A stretch of DNA of 64,000 bases. It comes from CAVSJA01 sp963728145 (GTDB taxonomy: Bacteria > Bacteroidota > Bacteroidia > Chitinophagales > Chitinophagaceae). This document shows, piece after piece, positions 34,659 to 42,839 of the stretch; position 1 is the stretch's first letter, and the number at the start of each line of letters is the position of its first letter. The translations under genes were made by a program, and so were the position numbers. Below the pieces are notes generated by a model, which saw nothing but the letters and a program-made list of their open reading frames with translations, made no database searches and was not told where the DNA came from. The stretch lies in NCBI GenBank assembly GCA_963728145.1, contig CAVSJA010000004.1:62001-126000 (forward strand), written 5' to 3'.

Positions 34659-35075
34659 TCAACGGTTTATTCTGTCAGAATTTTCATCAACATCTTCATC
34701 TGTTACATTCTGCCTTTGCTGTTGTTGATTACCTGGCTGGTTGCTGGTGCCACGCTGTCCTTGCGTATCGTTCTCCATATCGGTGCCACTGGTCGTACCG
34801 GTTCCGGTGTTGCCCTGCGGCTGATTGGACTTTTTTCCCGTATTGCCCTCAGTTTGCTGCTGCCTTCCTTGTTGTCCTTGTTGACCTTGCTGTCCTTGTT
34901 GTCTTTGACTTTGATCCTGGTTTGTAACCCTGTCTTCCTGATTATCCAAATCCTCATCAGTACCTAAGGGTTGTTTCCTCTCTTCACGAGGATTTTGGTC
35001 ATCGCGGCGATTCTCATCCTTTCTGTTTGGCTGATTACGGTTTTGCTCGTTGGAGCCATAGTTTTTCTTTTCCAT
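34659..35075 (-). CDS. Gln/Asn-rich disordered protein, 138 residues
   Basis: A hydrophilic, low-complexity protein without hydrophobic segments. It starts MEKKNYGSNEQNRNQPNRKD, has a QGQQGQQGQQGRQQQ stretch mid-way and an acidic end, TDEDVDENSDRINR. Composition is like hydrophilins or desiccation-protective proteins, but no family is recognised. I use the second ATG (35075). A motif copy lies 46 bases upstream. Alternate-frame ORFs here are repeat artefacts. Confidence 0.7.
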   Translation of the reverse strand: MEKKNYGSNEQNRNQPNRKDENRRDDQNPREERKQPLGTDEDLDNQEDRVTNQDQSQRQQGQQGQQGQQGRQQQTEGNTGKKSNQPQGNTGTGTTSGTDMENDTQGQRGTSNQPGNQQQQRQNVTDEDVDENSDRINR

Positions 35076-35121
35076 AGACAAACATTTATTTTTTTTGAAT
35101 AATTAAATCCACAGTATTACC

Positions 35122-35137
35122 AAAAATCCCATGCCTA
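35122..35137 (-). promoter_or_regulatory. GGCAYA-N4-TTTA motif before the Gln-rich gene
   Basis: The minus strand reads TAGGCATGGGATTTTT. The last base is T instead of A. A loose plus-strand relative, TGGCATTTTTTTGTTA at 35297-35312, sits before topoisomerase IB. Confidence 0.45.
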
Positions 35138-35327
35138 AAAGAGTTCAATATGAGGAGCCTATCTGTCGTAATTTTTGGGAAATGATTTCATCAGGAGGAA
35201 TAATTTCATCGAAGTTTTTGTGGAATTTCACTATTGATTTCCACACAACCAGGTGAGTGCAGTTCTAATTGATTTTCCAAGCTTCTGATTCGTCAATGGC
35301 ATTTTTTTGTTAATTAAGACTTCCAGT

Positions 35328-36407
35328 ATGAGTGAGGTTATTAAGTTATCGCATAAGGAGTACTTAAGTCTTGATAAGGATTATGAAAAGGCAGCTTCGA
35401 TAATGAGGCTGGTTTACGTGCGCGACAGTATGCCGGGAATTTCGAGAATCAAAAAAGGGAAAGGCTATAGTTATTTGCTTAAGGGGAAACCCGTTCATGA
35501 TAAAAAAGAACTGGATCGAATTAAAAAACTGGCTGTTCCACCTTCCTGGTCAGAGGTGTGGATTTGCCCGGTTGAAAACGGACATATTCAGGCTACCGGT
35601 TTGGATCTTCGTAAACGTAAACAATACCGCTATCACGCTTTTTGGAACACACTTAGGAATGAAACCAAGTTTCATCGCATGATCGAATTTGGAAAGGTTC
35701 TACCTCAACTGAGGAAAACGATTGAGAAGGATATTTCGGGAAAAGAGCTTGATGAAAATAAAGTACTTGCTACTGTAGTCAGCCTGATGGAAAGAACTTT
35801 TATCCGAATTGGAAGCAGCGATTATGAAAAGACCTATGGATCCTATGGCATCAGCACCATGAAAGATCAGCATGTGGCAGTTCAAGGAGATAAGATCAGG
35901 TTCAGCTTCACCGGGAAGAAGGGAATCACCCATGATATTTCCCTGAAGAGCAAAAAGCTTGCAAAGATTGTAAAGCAATGCAGGGATATTCCGGGAAGAG
36001 AGCTATTCCAATACTATACTGATACAGGAGAGAAAAGAGGTATTGATTCAGGCATGATCAACAACTATATAAAATCCGCCACTGGAATGGATTTCAGCGC
36101 AAAGGATTTTCGTACCTGGGCAGGGACTTTACAGGCACTGGAAAGTTTTCGCTCAGTTGGTGATGCCGCTACCGATGTTGAAACGAAGAGAAATATCGTT
36201 ACTGTCCTGGATGAGGTGAGTGTAAAGCTGGGAAATTCCAGGACGATCTGCAAGAAATATTACGTTCACCCTGCGTTGATCAGTTTGTATGAAGAAAAGA
36301 AATTATTGAGTTACCTGAAAGAATTGGATAAACTTGAAAATTCGAATGGTACAGTTGGCCTAACCGCTGCGGAAAAGATTATGATGAAGATACTTTCGAA
36401 GTTGTGA
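35328..36407 (+). CDS. DNA topoisomerase IB, poxvirus type
   Basis: A 359-residue monomeric type IB topoisomerase that relaxes DNA through a 3'-phosphotyrosyl intermediate. The N-terminal cap domain contains RDSMPGISRIKKGKGYSYL and WICPVENGHIQATGLDLRKRKQYRYH. The catalytic domain has VVSLMERTFIRIGSSDYEKTYGSYGI and KDFRTWAGT. The nucleophile is Tyr312 in KKYYVHP. It is co-located with Ku/LigD and other stress genes, where such enzymes commonly occur. I chose ATG 35328 because the longer ORF needs a TTG start. Confidence 0.93.
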   Translation: MSEVIKLSHKEYLSLDKDYEKAASIMRLVYVRDSMPGISRIKKGKGYSYLLKGKPVHDKKELDRIKKLAVPPSWSEVWICPVENGHIQATGLDLRKRKQYRYHAFWNTLRNETKFHRMIEFGKVLPQLRKTIEKDISGKELDENKVLATVVSLMERTFIRIGSSDYEKTYGSYGISTMKDQHVAVQGDKIRFSFTGKKGITHDISLKSKKLAKIVKQCRDIPGRELFQYYTDTGEKRGIDSGMINNYIKSATGMDFSAKDFRTWAGTLQALESFRSVGDAATDVETKRNIVTVLDEVSVKLGNSRTICKKYYVHPALISLYEEKKLLSYLKELDKLENSNGTVGLTAAEKIMMKILSKL

Positions 36408-36445
36408 GTAGTCTCTGTTTGAACTGATGATTTTATTGTTCGATG

Positions 36446-36530
36446 CCTGTCTGCCGGCAGGCAGGGTTAGATGGTTGGTTTAAGAATAGTAAGTCCAACC
36501 ATCTAACCATGTAGCAATCTAACCATCCTA
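36446..36530. repeat. palindrome and inverted AACCATCT arms
   Basis: CCTGTCTGCC-GGCAGGCAGG (36446-36465) is a 20-bp palindrome with one G-U pair and no loop. It is followed by a GTTAGATGGTTGG arm (36466-36480) and its inverse, CCAACCATCTAACC plus a second partial copy (36496-36528). The arrangement lies between the convergent ends of topoisomerase IB and Hsp20. Confidence 0.65.
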
Positions 36531-36968
36531 ATTAATTTCAATTCTCTTAATAGCCAATACCGGCTCTTCACTTTTCGGAACATGGATGCACAATAGTCCG
36601 TTGTCGTATTCGGCTTCAATCGCGTCGTCCTGCACGTTTTCAGGAAGGAGCAGACTAAACTCAAATGATTCATTTCCGAATTCCTTTCTGAAAAACTTCC
36701 TTATCGTTGGTAGTTTATTCAGTTTGCACTGCCCTTTTATCATCAGAACATCATTCTCAACATTAATCTCGATATCCTTTTTTTGATATCCAGGCAAGGC
36801 AATTTCCAATAAATATTCATCCTTTGTTTCTACCACATTGGTTGGTGGCAAAGGTGAGTCGGATTTGCTAAACAACCGGCTATCAAGCGGATGCTCCGGG
36901 TCAAGGAAACTTCCGCAAAAGGTCCTTACATAGGACCGATAATTTTTTTGTTCGTTGTTTATATCCAT
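36528..36968 (-). CDS. small heat-shock protein, Hsp20/alpha-crystallin family
   Basis: A 146-residue protein with an alpha-crystallin domain at about residues 42-140. It begins NVVETKDEYLLEIALPGYQKKDIEINVENDVLMIKG and contains FEFSLLLPENVQDDAIEAEYDNGLLCIHVPK, which includes the canonical late GLL/C-x-x-x-P region. It is an ATP-independent holdase chaperone. It starts 47 bases after the M48 peptidase on the same strand, so the two share a transcript and a protein-quality role. Confidence 0.93.
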   Translation of the reverse strand: MDINNEQKNYRSYVRTFCGSFLDPEHPLDSRLFSKSDSPLPPTNVVETKDEYLLEIALPGYQKKDIEINVENDVLMIKGQCKLNKLPTIRKFFRKEFGNESFEFSLLLPENVQDDAIEAEYDNGLLCIHVPKSEEPVLAIKRIEIN

Positions 36969-37015
36969 GACAGGCCTCGTTTAACTGGGACTTTGTCCTG
37001 TTCGCTGCTTACGAG

Positions 37016-37816
37016 TTATCGTCCCACTGGTTTATAATATTTCAGGGCTTCCGGCATTAATTGGCGAAGTTTTTCGATACGGTTTTCTTCAGATGGGTGC
37101 GTGCTCATAAATTCCGGAGGACGGTTGCCACCTGAAGCCTGTTGCATTCTTTGCCACAGAGGAATCGCTTCCTGCGGATTATATCCTGCCATTGCTGTAA
37201 AGATCAATCCATACCTGTCTGCTTCCAACTCCTGCTTTCTTGAGTTAGGTAACAAAACTCCTAATGAAGCAGCTGGCCCATACACGTTCGCAAAAATTGA
37301 ATTCACTCTTTCGTTGTTAGATGTGAGTACATCACCGGCAACTCCAACGCCCTGCGCAACCATTGCCTGGCTCATCCTTTCATTACCATGCTTTGCCAAT
37401 GAGTGTGCGATCTCATGTCCTACTACTACTGCTAATGCAGCTTCATTTTGTGTTATTGGAAGGAGCCCGGTGTAAACTGCTGTTTTTCCACCCGGCATCG
37501 CCCATGCGTTTGCCTCCTTACTTTCAACCAGGTTAAATTCCCAATTAAAACCCTGCAATTCTTCTGAAAGTCCTTTTTGACTATAATATTGGTTAATCGC
37601 ATTGACCAATCTTTGACCCACTCTCTTTACCATTTCGGCATCGCGGTTACCAGGAGAAACCACCCTGTTCTGGCTTAAGAAAGCACGATATTCCTGGGCT
37701 GCCATTTCCTGCAATTGCCCTTCTGAAAGCAAGGCCAGCTGATTACGACCCGTGATCGGATTTTTAGCACAACCCGCCATCAGAACTACAAAACATATAC
37801 AACTTATCGTTTTCAT
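37016..37816 (-). CDS. M48-family metalloprotease lipoprotein
   Basis: A 266-residue lipoprotein; the lipobox ends MAGC with Cys16. The zinc motif HEIAH is at residues 134-138 and the third ligand lies in ELEADRYGL. The pattern NAWAMPGGKTAVYTGLL before the active site is typical of the M48C (LoiP/YcaL/BepA-like) group. These proteases clean up misfolded outer-membrane proteins in the periplasm. Pairing with Hsp20 supports an envelope and proteome stress role. A motif copy precedes it by about 54 bases. Confidence 0.93.
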   Translation of the reverse strand: MKTISCICFVVLMAGCAKNPITGRNQLALLSEGQLQEMAAQEYRAFLSQNRVVSPGNRDAEMVKRVGQRLVNAINQYYSQKGLSEELQGFNWEFNLVESKEANAWAMPGGKTAVYTGLLPITQNEAALAVVVGHEIAHSLAKHGNERMSQAMVAQGVGVAGDVLTSNNERVNSIFANVYGPAASLGVLLPNSRKQELEADRYGLIFTAMAGYNPQEAIPLWQRMQQASGGNRPPEFMSTHPSEENRIEKLRQLMPEALKYYKPVGR

Positions 37817-37869
37817 TTGTTAAGAATTTAAAAAGTAATTGTCGGAATAAATTTTTCCCCTAAACCTAT

Positions 37870-37886
37870 TAAAATTATTGTGCCAA
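37870..37886 (-). promoter_or_regulatory. GGCAYA-N4-TTTA motif before M48/Hsp20
   Basis: The minus strand reads TTGGCACAATAATTTTA. TTGGCACA is a perfect -24-like element; the second element is TTTT at the expected spacing. Confidence 0.5.
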
Positions 37887-37998
37887 TTTTTTTCCTGTGC
37901 TCACAAACCGAATTCCGTAAAAGCTAATCAATCGTTCCTCAATCAAAGTTTCATGAGGATTATTTTCTACACAAGAGTATTTGTATTCAATACGCAGT

Positions 37999-38014
37999 AA
38001 GGCATAATATTTTA
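37999..38014 (+). promoter_or_regulatory. GGCAYA-N4-TTTA motif before DUF2383
   Basis: AAGGCATAATATTTTA, a full consensus match, lies 38 bases before the ATG at 38053. It shares the divergent gap with the M48 motif on the other strand. Confidence 0.6.
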
Positions 38015-38052
38015 AGCTTTCTTAGAAATATTCTTAAATCAAATTCAGTGTT

Positions 38053-38508
38053 ATGAAAAATAACGAAGTATGTGAAGTCTTAAATGATCTGATCCAGATC
38101 AACAACGACCGAATTGAAGGTTATGAAAGGGCTTCAAAGGAAACCAAGGATGTGGACGCTGATCTCCGTGCATTGTTTGGACGTATGGCCGATGAGAGCC
38201 GTCAGTATGCTTCTGAGTTGACTGCAGCCGTTACCCGCCAGGGTTGCGAACCTGCCAGCGACACAACAGTAAGAGGAAAAATATACAGGGCATGGATGGA
38301 TGTGAAAGCAACATTTACAGGAAAGGACCGTAAAGGAATTCTTGGTTCCTGTGAATACGGAGAAGATGCAGCACAAAGAGCATATGATTCTGCACTGGAA
38401 GAAATAGGATTGACAGGTGATTCACGCGATTTGGTGCTGCGTCAAAAGACAGCATTAAGAGCTTCTCATGACCTGATCAAACGCCAACGCGATATGCAAA
38501 CAGCTTAA
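38053..38508 (+). CDS. DUF2383 (PA2169-type) four-helix-bundle protein
   Basis: A 151-residue ferritin-like helical protein with EVLNDLIQINNDRIEGYERASKE at residues 8-30, LFGRMADESRQYASELTA near 45, and GSCEYGEDAAQRAYDSAL near 98. These carry the Glu and Asn/His-type residues of the PA2169 group. Members are associated with stress and stationary phase; no enzymatic role is known. It is followed 34 bases later by a DUF4142 gene, likely in one transcript. Confidence 0.9.
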   Translation: MKNNEVCEVLNDLIQINNDRIEGYERASKETKDVDADLRALFGRMADESRQYASELTAAVTRQGCEPASDTTVRGKIYRAWMDVKATFTGKDRKGILGSCEYGEDAAQRAYDSALEEIGLTGDSRDLVLRQKTALRASHDLIKRQRDMQTA

Positions 38509-38542
38509 ACCATCTATAACAATTAAAACCAAAGTTGATCGT

Positions 38543-39121
38543 ATGAAATATTCGATGGAAAAAATAACCCTGGCATTATGCGTTTCGGCCGTGACATTGT
38601 TTCATGCCTGCCAGGATACACCCGGCGATGCTGATACCAAAGACACAGCAAACGTAATGTCTAATACTGATACTACAGCCGCATCAACAAGAGATAGGGA
38701 TACGAGATTTCTTGAGGATATGGTGAAAGGAAATTATGAAGAGGTCAAGTTAGCGCAGTTGGGGAAACAAAAATCAAGCAACAAGGAAATTGATGATATC
38801 GCAGAGATGCTTGAAATGGATCATACTGCCGCTTTAAATCAACTTAAAGATCTCTCAAGCAAGAAAAGTATCACAGTTCCTTCCGAGGAAGACCAGGACG
38901 CAAAGGATAAGTACAAAAACCTGAGCGAGAAATCCGGGAAGGAATTTGATAAAGCATGGTGCGAGGCTTTAGTCGATAAACATAAAAAGACAATTGATAA
39001 ATTGGAGGATATTGCAGATGATAATGCAGACCCGGATCTCAAGAGCTGGGCGTCAAATACTCTTCCGAAGATCAGGACACATCATGATAAGCTGATGGCT
39101 TGCCATGATAAGCTGAAGTAG
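38543..39121 (+). CDS. DUF4142 lipoprotein
   Basis: A 192-residue protein with a lipoprotein signal; the lipobox is FHAC, Cys23. After an Asp/Thr-rich linker, a helical DUF4142 domain runs from about residue 52 to the end: RFLEDMVKGNYEEVKLAQLGKQKSSNKEIDDIAEMLEMDHTAA, then WCEALVDKHKKTIDKLEDIA. DUF4142 is a ferritin-like periplasmic fold of unknown role, frequent in Bacteroidota stress clusters. It follows DUF2383 closely. Confidence 0.88.
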   Translation: MKYSMEKITLALCVSAVTLFHACQDTPGDADTKDTANVMSNTDTTAASTRDRDTRFLEDMVKGNYEEVKLAQLGKQKSSNKEIDDIAEMLEMDHTAALNQLKDLSSKKSITVPSEEDQDAKDKYKNLSEKSGKEFDKAWCEALVDKHKKTIDKLEDIADDNADPDLKSWASNTLPKIRTHHDKLMACHDKLK

Positions 39122-39137
39122 ATTTTGAAGCAGAAGT

Positions 39138-39206
39138 TGATTGGTTAATTGGTTGATTGGGATCTATTAACTAATCCACTAATCAACCAACAACTAATCA
39201 ACTATT
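39138..39206. repeat. inverted TTGATTGG octamer arms
   Basis: The left arm (TTGATTGGTTAATTGGTTGATTGG) runs 39138-39161. The right arm (CTAATCCACTAATCAACCAA and further AATCAAC units) runs 39170-39203. It begins about 17 bases after the DUF4142 stop. Confidence 0.75.
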
Positions 39207-39212
39207 AATAAT

Positions 39213-39245
39213 GAGGAATTCGTTTTAAGCGGATTCCTTTTTTTA
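39213..39245 (+). terminator. intrinsic terminator after DUF4142
   Basis: GAGGAATTCG and CGGATTCCTT form a stem with a 7-base loop (one T-G pair), followed by seven T residues. Confidence 0.8.
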
Positions 39246-39337
39246 TGGCGCAAACTACTTTGTTCATAATTATCCCGCAGCGATTTCATTGCGGGGAATG
39301 TTTTACGCAGGAGTAGTAACTTATTTAATTCCTTAAG

Positions 39338-39353
39338 GTGGCACGACTGTTTC
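39338..39353 (+). promoter_or_regulatory. GGCAYA-N4-TTTA motif before the 92-residue gene
   Basis: GTGGCACGACTGTTTC has the best sigma-54 -24 element in the set (TGGCACG), with TTTC as second element. Its GTG could be misread as the start codon of the next ORF. Confidence 0.45.
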
Positions 39354-39382
39354 CTAGTATAGGCAATAGTCTAAATGCAGCA

Positions 39383-39661
39383 ATGTTTACCATGACGAAG
39401 ACATATATCAGGACAGTGGCATTGTGTTTGGATAAGCTTATAAAGGAGGGATATACCGAGGCATTCAAACTGGTAGGTAATTTATTGATCAATATCCATT
39501 CAAATAAGTCTTATCCGCCTGAGCGCTTCAAAGTAATCAACTTTTTGCGCTTTGTTGGATTCAATGATCCTTCTGATTCAGCGGTCCTGTATATTCTTGA
39601 AACCGATGATGGCTTAAAAGGTACGTTGGTGGAATCGTTCGAAACCAAATTAACCAGTTAA
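39383..39661 (+). CDS. hypothetical protein, 92 residues
   Basis: A small protein starting MFTMTKTYIRTVALCLDKLIKEGY and ending LVESFETKLTS. A predicted mixed helix/strand region includes AVLYILETDDGLKGTLVES. No family is recognised. A GTG start at 39338 would place the promoter motif inside the gene, so I prefer the ATG at 39383 (39392 is an alternative). The Cys-rich gene follows 18 bases downstream. Confidence 0.65.
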   Translation: MFTMTKTYIRTVALCLDKLIKEGYTEAFKLVGNLLINIHSNKSYPPERFKVINFLRFVGFNDPSDSAVLYILETDDGLKGTLVESFETKLTS

Positions 39662-39679
39662 TGAGCAAACAGACGATTT

Positions 39680-40045
39680 ATGAATTATAAAGCAAGAAAA
39701 ATGATACTCCAGGACACGAATTATTACGCAAAGGCTTGTATGAAAGCATGGTTGATATGCGAAGCTTGTGTATATATGGAATTAAGTAAAGAAAATCCCG
39801 ACACGCAGGTGATACATGAATGTCATGATTGCGCGGAAACCTGCTTTGCACTGGCTTGTCAACTTATTACCCAACAAACGGACAATATTGACCGGCTTGC
39901 TTTTCTCTGCATGTTGCACTGCCGTCAATGTGCAACTGTTTGTGACAACCATGCAGAAATCGACGACATGCATTATTGCGGAAGCACTTGCATTACCTGT
40001 TCGATCATAGTAAGAGACTTGATTTCTCCAGGTATTCTAAACTAA
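39680..40045 (+). CDS. Cys-rich four-helix-bundle copper-binding protein candidate
   Basis: A 121-residue protein with 14 cysteines, mostly spaced as Cys-x2-Cys or Cys-x3-Cys along predicted helices: LICEAC, HECHDCAETCFALAC, CMLHCRQCATVC, YCGSTCITC. This matches the DUF326/Csp family, cytosolic or exported four-helix bundles that store many Cu(I) ions. No signal peptide is present, so a cytosolic (Csp3-like) form is likely. No copper ATPase or regulator is nearby. Probably co-transcribed with the 92-residue gene. Confidence 0.8.
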   Translation: MNYKARKMILQDTNYYAKACMKAWLICEACVYMELSKENPDTQVIHECHDCAETCFALACQLITQQTDNIDRLAFLCMLHCRQCATVCDNHAEIDDMHYCGSTCITCSIIVRDLISPGILN

Positions 40046-40060
40046 AGAAGCGACTTACTT

Positions 40061-40948
40061 TTATTGCAATAAACCTCGGGCTTTTTCCAGGTCGATTCCT
40101 TTACCCAATACCTGTTTAAAAAGATCGCCCTTCTTTGCAACTCTTGCAGGCAGGGTCTTGAGATTAAAAATCGAAGGATCCAGGCCCCGTTTCACTTCTT
40201 TCCAATCCAAAGGTGTTGAAACCGTTGCTCCCGGTTTTGGCCTTACGCTATAGGCCGATGCAAGGGTTTGTCCGCGGCTGTTTTGAAGATAATCGATATA
40301 GATCTGCGTTTTTTTTCTCTTTGCCAGCGATCGTTCGAGGGTAGTAAGTTCAGGCAATTGTTCATTTACGCGTATCGCGAGTACCTGTGCAAAATCACGA
40401 ACCACATCATAAGGGTATTTCTTCCTGCACGGGATATAAATATGAATACCACTTGCACCCGATGTTTTACAATAAGCGGCAATTTTGGCCCGGTCGCAAA
40501 CTTCTTTCACGACCTGAGCGGTTTCTATCACCTGTTCAAAACTGTTTTTATCTGATGGATCAAGGTCTATGGCGAGATAATCCGGATGATCCGGTGCATC
40601 TACCGTTGAGCTCCAGGGATTCATTTCGATGCAACCAAGGTTAGCTGTAAATAACAATTCTTCCTTTTTGTTACAAACCAGGTAATGAACGATCTTATCG
40701 GCGGAAGGGGAATAAAAATCTGCGGTCTTCATCCAATCGGGTACAATCTCTATCGCATCTTTCTGATAAAATCCATTATCCTTTATTCCATTTGGATTTC
40801 TCTTGAGCGACAACGGTCTTTTCTTCAAATAGGTAAGAATAAATGGAGATATCGTATTATAGTATTCGATGAGCTGACCCTTTGTAATTTTTTCCTTTGG
40901 CCAGTAGAGTTTGTCTAAGCTGGTTAATTTCAAGTTTTTTGCAGGCAT
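40061..40948 (-). CDS. LigD polymerase-domain protein (NHEJ primase-polymerase)
   Basis: A 295-residue archaeo-eukaryotic-primase-type polymerase equal to the POL domain of bacterial LigD. Catalytic acidic residues are in YLAIDLDPSD (near residue 128); SGASGIHIYIPC carries the expected His, and the SLKRNPNGIKDNGFYQKD segment is typical. It adds nucleotides at double-strand breaks during Ku-dependent end joining. It is the last of four genes Ku-PE-LIG-POL on this strand. It is separated from LIG by 162 bases of AT-rich array rather than a protein linker. Confidence 0.92.
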   Translation of the reverse strand: MPAKNLKLTSLDKLYWPKEKITKGQLIEYYNTISPFILTYLKKRPLSLKRNPNGIKDNGFYQKDAIEIVPDWMKTADFYSPSADKIVHYLVCNKKEELLFTANLGCIEMNPWSSTVDAPDHPDYLAIDLDPSDKNSFEQVIETAQVVKEVCDRAKIAAYCKTSGASGIHIYIPCRKKYPYDVVRDFAQVLAIRVNEQLPELTTLERSLAKRKKTQIYIDYLQNSRGQTLASAYSVRPKPGATVSTPLDWKEVKRGLDPSIFNLKTLPARVAKKGDLFKQVLGKGIDLEKARGLLQ

Positions 40949-40990
40949 TGTGCGAATTATTCATTACGATTAGCAATTCTAAAGTTCATT

Positions 40991-41090
40991 CTGATTATTG
41001 ATTATTAATTATTGATTATTGCTCCGCAAAACGGCAAGGTGCAGCTAATCGGATACCAATAATCAATAAGTAATAATCAATAATCCCTGC
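40991..41090. repeat. inverted AATAATN arms between LIG and POL
   Basis: The left arm, about 40995-41024 (TTATTGATTATTAATTATTG type), and the right arm, about 41059-41090 (AATAATCAATAAGTAATAATC), enclose about 34 unique bases. It fills the joint between the ligase and polymerase pieces of LigD. Confidence 0.8.
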
Positions 41091-41110
41091 TTATCGGCAG
41101 CCAGAAATAA

Positions 41111-42124
41111 TCATCTTGATTTCAGCAGCCTTTCAGTCTTTTGTGGAGTTTCGCTCTCCTTCTTTATGCTGGTACTTTTCTTTTCTGGCCTCAATCCTTT
41201 AAATACTGGATGCCTAAGCATGCCGTCCTTTGTTTCTTCTGTGTAAGTGACTTCGCAAACAAGTTTCGGTTTGAGCCAGGTAACCGGCGCATTCGCTTTA
41301 ATTTTTTCATTAAATGGTGATTTTGTTGTTTCCAACGCTTTCATCTTGCTCTTTACTTGTGCCAGTGTTTTTTCTGTAAATCCTGTACCTGCATGACCGA
41401 TATACTTCAGTTTACCTTTTTCATATTGACCTAAGAGTATGGACCCAAAATGTTTCCTGCTTCTTCTGGGTTCTGTATAACCTGCAATGATTGCTTCCTG
41501 GGATTGCAGACCCTTAATCTTCAGCCATTCCTTTGATCGTAGGCCTGGAACATAGAAGCTATCGGATCGTTTTGCGATCAGACCTTCCAACTTCTTCTTT
41601 TTAGTTTCTTCAAACAAACCGATCCCATCTTCCGGAACATGGTCGCTGTAACGAATAATTTCATCCTTTTTCGGCAAGACGGTTTTTAAGATTCGCTTTC
41701 TTTCAAGTAAGCTCTTCCGGCAAATGTTTTCGCCATCCACTTCAAGCAAATCGAACACATAATAGACTAAAGGAAAATGTTTGTTTTCTTCATAATGCTG
41801 CAGCTTCTGGAAATCAGGAAGACCATTTTCATTGAAGAGCACAACTTCGCCGTCGAGGATCAATTCTCTTTTGATCTTTGCAAGAAGGTTGCTGATCACA
41901 GTAAACCGGTCAATAAATGACAGTCCATTGCGGGAGTAAAATTTCAAACCTTTTTTTCCTGTTTCGGCAATAGCCCTGAATCCATCAAGCTTCAATTCGA
42001 AAACCCAATCCTTATCGGAAAATGGTTCGTCGATAGCTGTGGCCAACATGGGTTGGATAGAATGCGCCACTTTGCGACCGGTACTACCGTATTTGTATTT
42101 TTTGTCATTGAGAAGTGAAGCCAT
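41111..42124 (-). CDS. ATP-dependent DNA ligase (LigD LIG domain)
   Basis: A 337-residue ligase with nucleotidyltransferase and OB domains. The adenylated lysine is Lys45 in FELKLDGFR. Other motifs are the LILDGEVVLFNENGLPDF block, VYYVFDLLEVDG, EGLIAKR and SKEWLKIKGLQSQEAIIAGYTEP. It seals breaks in Ku-dependent end joining. It starts at the edge of an octamer array, three bases after ATG on the upstream side, and has no PE or POL domain fused. The size is as expected for a free-standing LIG piece. Confidence 0.93.
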   Translation of the reverse strand: MASLLNDKKYKYGSTGRKVAHSIQPMLATAIDEPFSDKDWVFELKLDGFRAIAETGKKGLKFYSRNGLSFIDRFTVISNLLAKIKRELILDGEVVLFNENGLPDFQKLQHYEENKHFPLVYYVFDLLEVDGENICRKSLLERKRILKTVLPKKDEIIRYSDHVPEDGIGLFEETKKKKLEGLIAKRSDSFYVPGLRSKEWLKIKGLQSQEAIIAGYTEPRRSRKHFGSILLGQYEKGKLKYIGHAGTGFTEKTLAQVKSKMKALETTKSPFNEKIKANAPVTWLKPKLVCEVTYTEETKDGMLRHPVFKGLRPEKKSTSIKKESETPQKTERLLKSR

Positions 42125-42127
42125 AGA

Positions 42128-42300
42128 GGTTGATTGGTTGATTGGTTGATTGGTTGATTGGTTGATTGTTGATTGGTTGATTGGTTGATTGGTTGATTGG
42201 ATTAAGAAAACGCAAGTTCCGGAAGTATTTGTTTCAAAAGTTGAAATATTCGGTCAAGGTAACTAGTCAACTAATCAACCAATCAACCAATCAACCAGTC
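42128..42300. repeat. inverted GTTGATTG octamer arms between PE and LIG
   Basis: The left arm, 42129-42200, has about nine GTTGATTG units. The right arm, about 42263-42300, has inverse units (ATCAACCA). About 62 unique bases lie between. The TGA stop of the phosphoesterase gene (42291-42293 on the minus strand) is inside a repeat unit, and the ligase start codon is four bases from the other arm. Confidence 0.88.
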
Positions 42301-42839
42301 TTTCTTTTCTTATCAACCTTTTCAGCATCGTATGCCTTGTTTACAGCATATTCATCTTTGTGCTTGATTAAAAGCCAGTTTTTTTCATCTTTTTTCATTC
42401 TCACCAATACAAAACCGCCCTGCAGTTTCTTTCCATTCAGGACAAATTTCAATTCACCTTTTGATAGATTGAGAAGGGCTTGTTTTTCTGTTATAGGTTC
42501 TTCCTCTTCATTTACCGGAATATAATTGCCGCTATCCCATACTTCAACTTCACCGGCGCCATAATTGCCTTCTGGGATAGTGCCCGAAAAATCTATATAA
42601 CTGACCGGGTGATCTTCCACTTCCACTGCAAGCCTTTTATCTCCGGGATTCATTGAAGGTCCCTTTGGTACTGCCCAACTCTTTAGCACTCCATCCATTT
42701 CAAGACGAAAATCATAGTGCAAACGCGAAGCATCATGCCGCTGCACTACAAAGCGTGAAGTTTTCTTTGCTGACTTTTTACCTTTTGGCTCAGGCGTGTC
42801 TTTAAAATTCCTTTTCTTATTATAAGTTTCAAGCGCCAT
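42291..42839 (-). CDS. LigD 3'-phosphoesterase-domain protein
   Basis: A 182-residue protein equal to the PE domain of LigD, which trims 3'-phosphates and ribonucleotides at broken ends. Active-site motifs are RHDASRLHYDFRLEMDG, with His35, Asp36, His41 and Asp43, and VEVEDHPVSYIDFSGTIPEGNYGAGEV. The final residues KKRKTG and the stop codon come partly from the adjacent octamer array. The Lys-rich leader at residues 8-27 is usual. It overlaps the Ku stop codon by one base. Confidence 0.93.
   Translation of the reverse strand: MALETYNKKRNFKDTPEPKGKKSAKKTSRFVVQRHDASRLHYDFRLEMDGVLKSWAVPKGPSMNPGDKRLAVEVEDHPVSYIDFSGTIPEGNYGAGEVEVWDSGNYIPVNEEEEPITEKQALLNLSKGELKFVLNGKKLQGGFVLVRMKKDEKNWLLIKHKDEYAVNKAYDAEKVDKKRKTG

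Noticed and set aside
42128..42300. CRISPR-like array
   Set aside because: Units are 8 bp and directly adjacent, without regular unique spacers, leader or cas genes. The same holds for all other arrays in the window.
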